From assembly GCF_005160265.1 (NCBI RefSeq), contig NZ_CP039865.1:2070828-2134827 (forward strand): a stretch of DNA of 64,000 nucleotides, written 5' to 3'. The DNA comes from Phreatobacter aquaticus. GTDB taxonomy: Bacteria > Pseudomonadota > Alphaproteobacteria > Rhizobiales > Phreatobacteraceae. Below, one piece after another: positions 56,620 through 64,000 of this stretch. The notes under the pieces are model-generated. The model saw nothing but the letters and a program-made list of their open reading frames with translations. It was not told the origin of the DNA and did no database searches. How positions within the stretch are numbered: position 1 is the stretch's first letter; every line of letters begins with the position of its first letter. The position numbers and the translations under genes are program-made.

Positions 56620-57477
56620 ATGAGTATCGCGTTCGGCATGGGCACGCGGGGCCGCAAGGCCCTGAAATGGTTGGCGTTCGCCGCCGTCGGGCTGTCGCTC
56701 GCGGCCTGCGGTCGCTATGCCTACGAGCGCCGCGAGCAATGGCGCTCCGACCTTGAGAGCCGCTGCATGTCGTCCGGCGCCGTGCAGATGACGCGCTATG
56801 TCCAGCGCGGCGGCGCCGCCATCAACGGCCCCGGCGGCTGCGGCATGGACTATCCGCTGCGCGTTGCCGCCCAGTCGCAGGGCCTTGTCGCCTATAACCA
56901 GCCGCAGACGCTCGCCTGCCAGATGGTGCCCACGGTGGATCGCTGGATCGCCAATGTCGTGCAGCCTGCGGCCCAGCGCTGGTTCGGCGCCGGCGTCGTC
57001 GAGGTGAAGGCCGGTTCCTTCAATTGCCGTGGCATTCGCGGTGGGTCCAGCAACCGCATGTCGGAACACGCCTACGGCAATGCGCTCGACGTCTTCGCCT
57101 TCGTGCTGTCGAACGGCCATACCGTGGTGATCCGCCAGCACTGGCGCACCGACGGTCCGGACTCAGCCTTCCTGCGCGAGGTGTTCATCCGCGCCTGCGA
57201 TCATTTCACCACAGTGCTCGGCCCCGGCTACAACGCCTTGCACTATGACCATTTCCACCTCGATCTTGCGCGCCACGATCCCCAATGGACCCGGCGGGTC
57301 TGCCGGCCCCGGCCGGAGACGGTCATGATGCCGCAGAACGCCCAGCCGTTCAGCCAGTTCGGCTCGCAGTTTGGCGGCCAGCAGCAGCAACCCTTCGGCC
57401 AGCAGCAGCCGGGCGCCTATCGCCAGCAGGCCCCGTCCGGCAACCAGGGCTCCTTCGGGCTACTCGCACCCCGCTGA
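56620..57477 (+). CDS. Extensin-family lipoprotein (LAS-type peptidase fold)
   Basis: About 285 residues. A positively charged start, hydrophobic core and LAAC lipobox indicate an outer-envelope lipoprotein. The extensin-like C-terminal domain has the zinc-type ligands HAYGNALD and HYDHFHLD, as in D-alanyl-D-alanine carboxypeptidases of the LAS fold, so cell-wall peptide cleavage is plausible. The tail is Gln/Gly/Pro-rich. ATG 56620 follows GGGAAAG and begins just before the signal peptide; ATG 56572 is an alternative that would add 16 residues. Confidence 0.87.
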   Translation: MSIAFGMGTRGRKALKWLAFAAVGLSLAACGRYAYERREQWRSDLESRCMSSGAVQMTRYVQRGGAAINGPGGCGMDYPLRVAAQSQGLVAYNQPQTLACQMVPTVDRWIANVVQPAAQRWFGAGVVEVKAGSFNCRGIRGGSSNRMSEHAYGNALDVFAFVLSNGHTVVIRQHWRTDGPDSAFLREVFIRACDHFTTVLGPGYNALHYDHFHLDLARHDPQWTRRVCRPRPETVMMPQNAQPFSQFGSQFGGQQQQPFGQQQPGAYRQQAPSGNQGSFGLLAPR

Positions 57478-57548
57478 TGCGCCGTGCTGCCTTTCGATCG
57501 TCGCACTGATCGCCTATCTCTGGTGTGTCAGAACCAGGGACGGCCTCG

Positions 57549-60500
57549 TTGCAGAATTCGCTGCTCGCCATCGGTTTCGCGATCATCGCCGCCATCGTCG
57601 CGGCGCTGGTCGGCCCGTGGCTGATCAACTGGAACAATCACAAGGCCTATGTCGAAGCGGAGGCCGGCCGCATTCTCGGCCAGCCGGTGTCGATATCAGG
57701 CGATCTGTCGATCCGCCTGCTGCCCTCCATCACGGTCGATGCCCGCGATGTCACCATCGGCGCTCCCGGCCATCCGACCCGCATCGGCCGTCTGCACGGC
57801 GAATTGCGCGTCGCCCCACTGCTGCGCGGTGAAGCCGCGCTGACGGCGCTGCATCTGCGCGACGCCGACATCACCTGGACGGGTGGAGCCGGCATCGGCC
57901 GTCTGCTGCTGGCGGAGAACATCATCATCGAGAATGGCCGCCTGTCCGCACTCGATGCGACCGGTACGCCATGGCTGATCGGCGAGCGCATGATGCTGAC
58001 GGGCGAATCCCGCGGCAGCCGCGGTCCCGTGCGGCTCGAGGGCCGCATGGCCGCCGATGGCCGCACCGTCGCCGTGCAGACGCTCGCGAGCCTCCCCGAG
58101 CAGGGCGGCTTGAGCCTGCGGGTCCGCGCGCAGGACCAGGATCAAGGCCTCACTCTCGAGGCCGAAGGCACGATCACCGGCACTGGCGGTCCGCGCTTCG
58201 AGGGCCCGCTGATCCTGAGCGGCGCGACCGGTGGCCTGCCGTGGCGCCTGGCCGGCACCGCCACCGCATCGACGGAGAGCCTTCTGATCGACAAGGTCGA
58301 GGCGAGCCTCGGTCCCGCCGACCGCATGGCGCGCGGCAGCGGATCGATCCGCCTGTCCTGGGGCGCCAATCCCGCCATCGACGCGATCGTGACCGCTCGC
58401 CAGGTCGATCTCGACAAGCTCATCGAGGCGCCCGATGCGGCACCCCGCACGCCGCGCGACATCCTCGCCGGGCTGGTGCGCGCTGTGCCCGGGCTTGCCG
58501 GCGGCGCCTCCTGGCCCGTCACCATCGGCCTCGATATCAACGGCGTGACGCTTGGCGGCGCGCAGATCATCGACCTCAGGGGCGATCTCCACTCGGCCGC
58601 AGCGGGCTGGACGGCCGAGCGCCTGTCCGCGCGGCTTCCCGGTGACAGCGCCGTCGAGGCCTCGGGCCGTATCCTCGTCGCGCCAGATCTTGGCTTCTCC
58701 GGCGCGCTCGCCTTGCAATCGGCACGGCCGGGTGTGCTGATGTCCTGGCTCGACACGCTGCCGACCCCGGCCGGCACGCTGGACGATCCGATCCGCGTTG
58801 CCACCACCATGACCGCCGAGCCTGGCCGGCTCATCCTCGACAAGCTCGAGGCCCGGACGGCTGCCGGCGAGGCGAGGGGGCGCATCGCCTTCGACGTTCC
58901 GGCGCTCGGCCGCCATGCGCTGGCCCTCGACCTGACCGCCGAGACCCTCGACCTCGATGTCATCATGCGGCTGGCGCGCGGCGCCGGTGCCAGGCTCGAT
59001 CCGGCGACGGACACGCGGCTCAAGCTCCGCGCCAACGAGGCGACACTGGCCGGCCTTGCCGCCCGTGGTCTCGACATGACGCTCGCCTCCGATGGCCGCA
59101 CCTTCGATGCCGAGCGGATCAGCATCGCCGATCTCGCCGGCTTCGGCCTCGATCTCTCCGGCAGGCTCGATGGTCTCGGCGGCCCGCTGTCGGGCAATCT
59201 CGCCGGGCGGCTGACCGCCGGCACTGTCGAGGGGCTGGTCGGCCTGCTCGCCCGCAATGACCGGACATTGCCCTTGTCGCGGGCGATTGCCGAGCGCGCG
59301 GGCGTGCTGGGCCGGACGGAGCTCTCTCTCCTGTTCCAGGCAGGCTCCGGCCAGACGCTGCGGCTGAGAGCCGCCGGCAAGCTCGGCGAGGCGAACGTGC
59401 ATCTGGAGGCCAGCGGCACCGGCGACCTGACCCAACCCCTTGGCCTCGCTGGCAATCTGGCTCTCGTCGTCGAAGCGCCGCGTGCCGATCAGGTGCTGAC
59501 CCTGCTCTCGGGCCTCGCGCCGGCCTCGGCTGCGCCCGCGACCCCCACACGGCTCGAATTTGTTCTGGACCGCTCTCCTGCCGGCGCCGCAATTCTGCGC
59601 GGAGAGGTTGAATCCGCCGACACCATGCTGGCCTTCGACGGCACCCAGGCGCCGGACGGCCGCCGGGCCGCGACGCTCCGCCTGACCAGCCGTGATCTCG
59701 CGCCGCTCCTGCCCCTGCTCGGTGTGCCGGCCGATCTTGCCGGCCGCGTGCCGGCCGCCCTCACCGCCAGCATTGGCGGCGAGGGCGAGACCTGGCGCTT
59801 CCAGACCGCCGGCGGCTCGGTCAACCGGACGGCGGTTTCCGCCGACATCACGGGCAAGGCGCGCGTCGTCGACGGCACCGTTTCGGTCGGCGCGCTCGGC
59901 CTCGACACCTTGGCAAGCCTGCTGGTTGGCCCGGCCTTCCTGGTCGAGACCGACGCCGGTGGTTTTGCCGATGCCCCCTTTGGCCGGGCGCCGTTCGATG
60001 GCCTGGACGGACGGATTGCCCTGAAGGTCGCGACCCTGGGGCTCGGCACCTATCCGCCGCTGACTGGCTTCGAGACGACGATCAGCCGGGTGGGCTCGCG
60101 GACCGAGCTGACCGGGCTGTCTGCCCGCATCGCAGGTGCAACCATCAGCGGCGGCCTGATCGCCGACCGCTCGCCGCTGGCAACGCTCCTGTCCGCCAAT
60201 CTCGCGGCGGGCGGGCTGCCTCTCGCTCTTGTCCTGCCGGGCGCCCAGGCGACCGCGAGCCTCGACCTGGTACTGACCGGCACGGGCACGAGCCCATCGG
60301 CGCTGATGGCAAGCCTGCGTGGCGAAGGCCGCCTGGCAGCCCCGGCTGCCGCCGCCAGGGGCTTCGATGGCACCGCTTTGCGGCGCATCACCCGCGAGGC
60401 CGAGCGGGCCCAGGACCGCGGCCGCCCGATCGGCGATGCAGCTTTTGCCGCTCGGCTCGGCGAGGAACTGGACAGGTCAGTCGATCTGCCGGCCATTGCC

Positions 60501-61244
60501 GCCGCCGTCACCCTGTCCGGGCCATTGCTGCGCATGGCGGAGATCCGGCTGGCTGTCGGCGAGGGCAGCCTTGGCTTTTCGGCGAGCGCCGATCTGGCCG
60601 CTGGCACGCTTGCCGCCACCATCAGGCTCGCACCGCCGCCTCTGGAGCCGGGCGACAGCCTGCCTCTGCTCAATCTGCGCTTTGCCGGAGCGCTGGGCCG
60701 CCCCGACCGCACGCTCGACAGCGACGATGTCGCGGGCTGGCTGGGCTTGCGGCTGGTGGAACGCGCCGGTGTCGCCATCGGCATGACCGAAAGCGACCGC
60801 TTCGAGCGGATCCGGCAGCGGCTGTTCTCGCGCTTCTCGGCAAAGCCGATCCCGCAGGTCGAGGTGCCCCTGCCGCCGGTCATCGGGCTGTCGCCGGAGC
60901 TTCTCCCACCGCCGCCCGCGCCGCCTGTCGCGCCACCTGCCCCGGAGGTGGTGTCTGAGCCGGAACCGCCCGCGGAAGCCCAGCCGGCGCCAGCACTTGT
61001 CGCGCCGGCCGATAATGCGCCCGTGCCGGTGCCAAGGCCGGGGGACCAGCGCCCGCAGCCCCGGCCGCCGCAGGTCGCGACACCGCCCGCCGGAGCGCCG
61101 ATGGACCTTCCCTCCGTCGTCCGCCGCGCCCTCGACCAGCAGGGACGGCCGCCGGCCGCCGTCGCCCCCGGCGCGCCGATGTCGATCCTGCCGCCGCTTC
61201 CGCCCGCGATCGAAGTTGGCCCCGCGCCTGGAATGCGCCGCTAG
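57549..61244 (+). CDS. AsmA-family envelope protein
   Basis: About 1231 residues: one N-terminal transmembrane helix (LLAIGFAIIAAIVAALVGPWL), the AsmA start (GRILGQPVSISGDLSIRLLPSITVDARDVTIG in pieces), a long beta-rich body and a Pro/Ala-rich C-terminus (from about 1105). AsmA-like proteins are bridge-type lipid carriers spanning the periplasm towards the outer membrane. The start is TTG 57549, 8 nt after CAGGGA; GTG 57525 lacks a ribosome-binding site. Confidence 0.85.
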   Translation: MQNSLLAIGFAIIAAIVAALVGPWLINWNNHKAYVEAEAGRILGQPVSISGDLSIRLLPSITVDARDVTIGAPGHPTRIGRLHGELRVAPLLRGEAALTALHLRDADITWTGGAGIGRLLLAENIIIENGRLSALDATGTPWLIGERMMLTGESRGSRGPVRLEGRMAADGRTVAVQTLASLPEQGGLSLRVRAQDQDQGLTLEAEGTITGTGGPRFEGPLILSGATGGLPWRLAGTATASTESLLIDKVEASLGPADRMARGSGSIRLSWGANPAIDAIVTARQVDLDKLIEAPDAAPRTPRDILAGLVRAVPGLAGGASWPVTIGLDINGVTLGGAQIIDLRGDLHSAAAGWTAERLSARLPGDSAVEASGRILVAPDLGFSGALALQSARPGVLMSWLDTLPTPAGTLDDPIRVATTMTAEPGRLILDKLEARTAAGEARGRIAFDVPALGRHALALDLTAETLDLDVIMRLARGAGARLDPATDTRLKLRANEATLAGLAARGLDMTLASDGRTFDAERISIADLAGFGLDLSGRLDGLGGPLSGNLAGRLTAGTVEGLVGLLARNDRTLPLSRAIAERAGVLGRTELSLLFQAGSGQTLRLRAAGKLGEANVHLEASGTGDLTQPLGLAGNLALVVEAPRADQVLTLLSGLAPASAAPATPTRLEFVLDRSPAGAAILRGEVESADTMLAFDGTQAPDGRRAATLRLTSRDLAPLLPLLGVPADLAGRVPAALTASIGGEGETWRFQTAGGSVNRTAVSADITGKARVVDGTVSVGALGLDTLASLLVGPAFLVETDAGGFADAPFGRAPFDGLDGRIALKVATLGLGTYPPLTGFETTISRVGSRTELTGLSARIAGATISGGLIADRSPLATLLSANLAAGGLPLALVLPGAQATASLDLVLTGTGTSPSALMASLRGEGRLAAPAAAARGFDGTALRRITREAERAQDRGRPIGDAAFAARLGEELDRSVDLPAIAAAVTLSGPLLRMAEIRLAVGEGSLGFSASADLAAGTLAATIRLAPPPLEPGDSLPLLNLRFAGALGRPDRTLDSDDVAGWLGLRLVERAGVAIGMTESDRFERIRQRLFSRFSAKPIPQVEVPLPPVIGLSPELLPPPPAPPVAPPAPEVVSEPEPPAEAQPAPALVAPADNAPVPVPRPGDQRPQPRPPQVATPPAGAPMDLPSVVRRALDQQGRPPAAVAPGAPMSILPPLPPAIEVGPAPGMRR

Positions 61245-61268
61245 GCGGCGGGCTCGCCAATCGGCCCT

Positions 61269-61296
61269 TTCGCAGTCGCGCCGGCTCGCCTATATT
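61269..61296 (+). promoter_or_regulatory. Promoter of the tmRNA gene
   Basis: TTCGCA (61269-61274) and TATATT (61291-61296) match the -35 and -10 elements with a 16-bp spacer. The start of transcription would fall near 61303, right at the 5' end of the acceptor piece. Confidence 0.55.
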
Positions 61297-61302
61297 CAAG
61301 AC

Positions 61303-61645
61303 GCCGGGGCAACCCGGATACGGCGATAAACGGTCATCGTAATAAGCCTATCGGACCCGGGGGCAGTACCCGGCGCCTCCACCAGGAGCCCCTTCGCGAA
61401 GGGATTGCTGATGGGGGCGAAACAGGATCGACGAGGGTGTAAAGGGTGTTCTTTCGCTCGGCATGGTTCCGCCGTCATCGGGCCATTCAATAGTTGCCAA
61501 CGACAACTATGCTCCGGTGGCCGTTGCCGCGTAATGCGGTAATAGTACCGAAATCAAGCCCTTGCGGGTAGCACCGTAAGGCGGGGTTCGGAGGCACCTG
61601 GCAACAGAAGCCTCCACTTCCTTCCGCCTGTCCCAGGTGGTGGTA
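61303..61645 (+). ncRNA. ssrA: Two-piece (circularly permuted) tmRNA
   Basis: The acceptor piece comes first and ends in the encoded CCA (61382-61384); an excised spacer follows; the coding piece begins GGGGGCG at 61413. GGGGGCG pairs with CGCCTCC before the CCA to give a 7-bp acceptor stem with a G-U at the third pair, the alanine-identity element. The tag frame is GCC at 61496 to GCG at 61531 (ANDNYAPVAVAA) followed by TAA 61532-61534. A pseudoknot can be drawn at 61590-61639 (GGAGGC/GCCTCC with CACCTGG/CCAGGTG). It rescues stalled ribosomes and tags the nascent chains. Both ends are estimated. Confidence 0.93.
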
Positions 61646-61701
61646 AGCGGAATGACTTGCTCCATCGCCCCTGTTCCCTGGTTCCGCTGTCACGATCGCA
61701 C

Positions 61702-62274
61702 ATGGCCACAGACCTCATCCGCTACGACCTTCTGGCCCAGGACGCGCTGCGCGGCGTGGTGCGCCGTGTGCTGACCGATGCCGCCCGTGACGGCCTCCCC
61801 GGCGACCACCATTTCTACGTCACCTTCGACACGCGGGCGCCCGGTGTCAGGCTGTCGAACCGGATGCGCGAGAAGTATCCGCAGGAAATGACCGTGGTGC
61901 TGCAGCACCAGTACTGGGACCTGATCGTCACCGAGCATACGTTCGAGGTCGGCCTATCCTTCGGCGGCATCCCTGAGCGCCTGCTCGTTCCCTTCGAAGG
62001 GGTGAAGGGCTTTTTCGATCCCTCCGTTCAGTTCGGTCTGCAATTCGAGGTTGCAGGCGTTGAGGACGAGCAGTCCGCGGGTCCCGCGCCCCGGGCGGTG
62101 CCTCAGTCCGGCGATTCCGAGGCCAAGGTCAGCACCCCCGCAAAGGCCGGCTCGGCACCAAAAGCACCGGCCAAGGCACCTGCTGTCGAGGCCGCGACAC
62201 CCGATGCGGCAGCTTCCGAGGCGCCTGCCGGCGGTGCTGAAGTCGTTAGCCTGGACAAATTCCGCAAGAAATAG
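61702..62274 (+). CDS. sspB: SspB-family ClpXP adaptor
   Basis: 190 residues. The N-terminal substrate-binding domain (DLIRYDLLAQDALRGVVRRVL; YVTFDT; VVLQHQYWDLIV, LSFGGIPERLLVPFEGVKGFFDPS) is the alphaproteobacterial SspB type that tethers ssrA-tagged proteins to ClpXP. After an acidic/Ala/Pro linker, the C-terminal VVSLDKFRKK fits the ClpX-binding tail. ATG 61702 begins MATDLIRYD. It lies 57 bp after the tmRNA gene. Confidence 0.93.
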   Translation: MATDLIRYDLLAQDALRGVVRRVLTDAARDGLPGDHHFYVTFDTRAPGVRLSNRMREKYPQEMTVVLQHQYWDLIVTEHTFEVGLSFGGIPERLLVPFEGVKGFFDPSVQFGLQFEVAGVEDEQSAGPAPRAVPQSGDSEAKVSTPAKAGSAPKAPAKAPAVEAATPDAAASEAPAGGAEVVSLDKFRKK

Positions 62275-62303
62275 CGGTTATTTGCACGTTCCAGCTGAAT
62301 TCG

Positions 62304-62327
62304 ACCAAGTGTTTGAACGAACTTGGT
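62304..62327 (+). terminator. Candidate terminator after sspB
   Basis: ACCAAGT (62304-62310) and ACTTGGT (62321-62327) form a 7-bp stem with a 10-nt loop followed by TTAA, 30 bp past the sspB stop. The stem is AT-rich and short, so it is only a candidate. The rest of the 252-bp gap (62275-62526) shows no gene. Confidence 0.35.
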
Positions 62328-62526
62328 TTAATGAAAAGTTCGCCCGGATTTCCTACAATTGGTGGTATCTAGGGAAGGTTTCAACAACTCGGGCAACGAT
62401 ATAGAAAGTCTCGACCTTGTTCAGCAAGGGAAGGTAGCGGTGCAATCGTGCAGCTCGTGGCAACCCGTCCTCTGACATGAGACGGGAACCTCAGGCGGCT
62501 TCTGCACCGACGATGGGTGGGGCTCC

Positions 62527-62703
62527 ATGGGGGATGTCGTCAATCTGAAACGTGAGCGCAAGCGGGTTGCCCGCGCCGTTCGCGAGGTTGCGGCTGATGC
62601 CAACCGGGCGCGGTTCGGACGGCCGTCTGCCGATCGTCGCCTTGATGACGCGCGGGCCGAGCTGGACCAGCGCCGCCTTGACGCCCACAAGCGTTCGGAG
62701 TGA
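62527..62703 (+). CDS. DUF4169 small protein
   Basis: 58 residues, beginning MGDVVNLKRERKRVARA and ending in RRLDAHKRSE, highly charged and helical, with an NRARFGR motif, as in DUF4169. The family usually lies next to a ribbon-helix-helix gene, as here. Function unknown. ATG 62527 has a weak leader; the stop is at 62701-62703. Confidence 0.8.
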   Translation: MGDVVNLKRERKRVARAVREVAADANRARFGRPSADRRLDDARAELDQRRLDAHKRSE

Positions 62704-62711
62704 CGAGGCCA

Positions 62712-62942
62712 ATGAAGAGCCACGTGATCAAGCGTTCGATCGTTGTGGAAGGCCACAAGACCAGTGTGAGCCTCGAAGATGAATTCTGGACGGCGCTCAA
62801 GGAGATTGCCGCGGAGCGTCGGCAGACCTTGTCGGAACTTGTCGGCCATATCGACAGCGACCGCGCTCAGGGCAATCTCTCCTCGTCGATCCGCCTTTTC
62901 GTTCTGGATCACTTTCGGGCAGTACGTAAAAACACGCCCTGA
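62712..62942 (+). CDS. Ribbon-helix-helix domain protein
   Basis: 76 residues: IKRSIVVEGHKTSVSLEDEFWTALKEIA forms the strand and first helix, then AERRQTLSELVGHIDSDRA the second helix. It resembles the Arc/MetJ-like dimeric DNA-binding fold used in repressors and antitoxins. A GAGG precedes ATG 62712. The preceding DUF4169 gene ends 8 nt upstream, so the two are one unit. Target unknown. Confidence 0.82.
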   Translation: MKSHVIKRSIVVEGHKTSVSLEDEFWTALKEIAAERRQTLSELVGHIDSDRAQGNLSSSIRLFVLDHFRAVRKNTP

Positions 62943-63101
62943 AATCGCGTCTGTTGCCATGCATTTAGCCATATGATCGCACCGGAAGATTCAGCTTTTC
63001 CTGCCGCCTGATCGCTTGTATTGAGCCCGTGTGCGTGGTGTCATCCGCGCCCGAAAGCGCCGCATTCAAAGGCGCAAAGAACATGCCCGGAGCGGGGGAA
63101 T

Positions 63102-63626
63102 ATGTCAGACCAAACGAGTACCGCGGCGCCAGAGACGCGCGGCCTTATCAAGAGCCCACAAGACATGATGGCCGGCCTCTTCATGGTCGCATTCGGTCTC
63201 TTTTGCCTGTGGGCATCGTCCAACCTGACGCTCGGTCGCGGCGCCAATCTGGGGCCCGGGTCCTTCCCGCGCGGCCTCTCGTTCATGCTGATGGGTGTGG
63301 GCGCTATCATCATCATCCAGGCGCTGACCGTGGTCGGCCCAAGGCTTGAGGCCTGGGCCATTCGCGGGCCGCTGTTCGTGATCGGCGCGGTTTTGATCTT
63401 CGCGGGCACCATCCGCGGAACGACCCTGTTCGGCACCACCGTCATCCCGCCGCTCGGTCTCATCGTTGCCGGCCCGCTGACGCTGATCGTCGCGAGCCTT
63501 GCTGCCAACGAGCGCAACTGGTTCCAGACGCTGATCTTCTCGGCGGCCATGACAACCTTCTGCATTGTACTGTTCAAAATTGCGCTCAGGCTTCCTATCC
63601 CGGTCGCGCCCTGGATGAACTGGTAA
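63102..63626 (+). CDS. tctB: Tripartite tricarboxylate transporter small membrane subunit
   Basis: 174 residues with four hydrophobic helices and the TctB pattern (GPGSFPRGLSFMLMGVGAIIIIQ). It is the small membrane subunit of a TTT-family, binding-protein-dependent secondary carrier for citrate-like or other carboxylates. A GGGGGAAT leader is close to ATG 63102. tctA follows after a 10-bp gap. The usual periplasmic tctC does not precede it. Confidence 0.88.
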   Translation: MSDQTSTAAPETRGLIKSPQDMMAGLFMVAFGLFCLWASSNLTLGRGANLGPGSFPRGLSFMLMGVGAIIIIQALTVVGPRLEAWAIRGPLFVIGAVLIFAGTIRGTTLFGTTVIPPLGLIVAGPLTLIVASLAANERNWFQTLIFSAAMTTFCIVLFKIALRLPIPVAPWMNW

Positions 63627-63636
63627 GGGCTGACCG

Positions 63637-64000
63637 ATGGACATGTTTGCCAATCTCGCGCTTGGGTTCGGCGTCGCCTTGACGATCAAGAACCTTGGCC
63701 TCTGTTTCCTGGGCTGCATGATCGGCACGCTCATCGGCGTGCTGCCGGGCGTCGGTCCCATCGCGACGATCGCGATGCTGCTTCCGATCACCTTCGGCCT
63801 CGATCCCGTCGGCGCGCTGATCATGCTCGCCGGCATCTATTACGGCGCTCAGTATGGCGGTTCGACCACCGCCATCCTCGTCAACATTCCCGGTGAGGCG
63901 ACCTCCGTCGTCACGGTGCTCGACGGTCATCAGATGGCGCGCAACGGCCGCGCCGGTGCTGCTCTCGGCATTTCCGCGATCGGGTCCTTCTTCGCCGGCT
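63637..64000 (+). CDS. tctA: Tripartite tricarboxylate transporter large permease (partial, cut by window end)
   Basis: The first about 121 residues of TctA, starting MDMFANLALGFGVALTIKN. Conserved parts are GTLIGVLPGVGPIATIAML and GIYYGAQYGGSTTAILVNIPGE, signatures of the transport domain of TTT systems. The gene runs out of the window, so length and the presence of a tctC behind it are not known. Confidence 0.92.
   Translation, partial: MDMFANLALGFGVALTIKNLGLCFLGCMIGTLIGVLPGVGPIATIAMLLPITFGLDPVGALIMLAGIYYGAQYGGSTTAILVNIPGEATSVVTVLDGHQMARNGRAGAALGISAIGSFFAG

Noticed and set aside
57696-59435. A 579-codon minus-strand frame opposite the AsmA gene
   Set aside because: The AsmA frame runs uninterrupted for over 1200 codons with a family-typical start; the antisense one is an artefact of composition.
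62421-62972. A 183-codon minus-strand frame across DUF4169 and the ribbon-helix-helix gene
   Set aside because: Both plus-strand proteins match families and have plausible starts; the minus frame has no domain or ribosome-binding site.

Overview
The window is a 64-kb stretch of GC-rich, densely packed chromosome from an alphaproteobacterium, most likely of the order Hyphomicrobiales (Rhizobiales). The evidence is a circularly permuted two-piece tmRNA gene, the alphaproteobacterial type of CheZ next to CheY, an IalB-family protein, a DUF4169 plus ribbon-helix-helix pair, DUF983 next to SURF1, and an aa3 cytochrome oxidase operon in the order ctaC-ctaD-ctaB-coxF-ctaG-ctaE. The genus cannot be fixed from this sequence. 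Almost everything looks like core chromosome. I saw no prophage, insertion sequence, CRISPR array, rRNA or tRNA gene.

Layout. 0-9.2 kb is mostly minus strand: a META-domain protein, a sigma-54 response regulator, a Spy/CpxP-like periplasmic protein, a DUF937 protein, a MATE exporter overlapping a KefB-type antiporter, TldD and an IalB-like protein. 9.7-15.1 kb is the aa3 cytochrome c oxidase operon, with a coxF-like 54-aa gene. A pair of M16 peptidases follows (15.3-18.0 kb), then a minus-strand trio of very small genes. The oxidase assembly genes SURF1 and DUF983 come next on the minus strand, detached from the operon. 20.2-21.4 kb holds cheY and cheZ. 21.4-33.1 kb is housekeeping and accessory metabolism: a HAD phosphatase, a probable fluoroacetate-type dehalogenase, purD, xseA, a LytTR membrane regulator, a YbdK-like ligase, rsmE, ubiA and PaiB.

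33.2-47 kb carries a Cache-type chemoreceptor, ribF, a MaoC dehydratase, a RidA relative, a TipF-like degenerate EAL protein, mutL, a patatin, an HSL-type hydrolase, a 1180-aa transporter-kinase-receiver hybrid and mscL. Two copies of a ~97-bp palindromic intergenic element lie here in opposite orientation. 47-51.5 kb holds rsmD, an oversized repeat-bearing RluB-type pseudouridine synthase and tadA. 51.5-54.2 kb is a ferric-iron ABC permease and binding-protein pair. 54.4-61.2 kb has a coiled-coil hypothetical, cysQ, an extensin-family lipoprotein and a large AsmA protein. 61.3-62.3 kb pairs the permuted tmRNA gene with sspB, so the gene that adds the degradation tag sits next to the adaptor that delivers tagged proteins to ClpXP. 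The window ends in a DUF4169/ribbon-helix-helix pair and the start of a tripartite tricarboxylate transporter operon (tctB, tctA cut off).

No wholly new system is obvious. The observations most worth following are the dehalogenase with every catalytic and halide-pocket residue in register, the RluB protein with a histone-H1-like head and a repeat tail, the small-gene trio at 18.0-18.6 kb, the orphan transporter-kinase, and the TipF-like protein.
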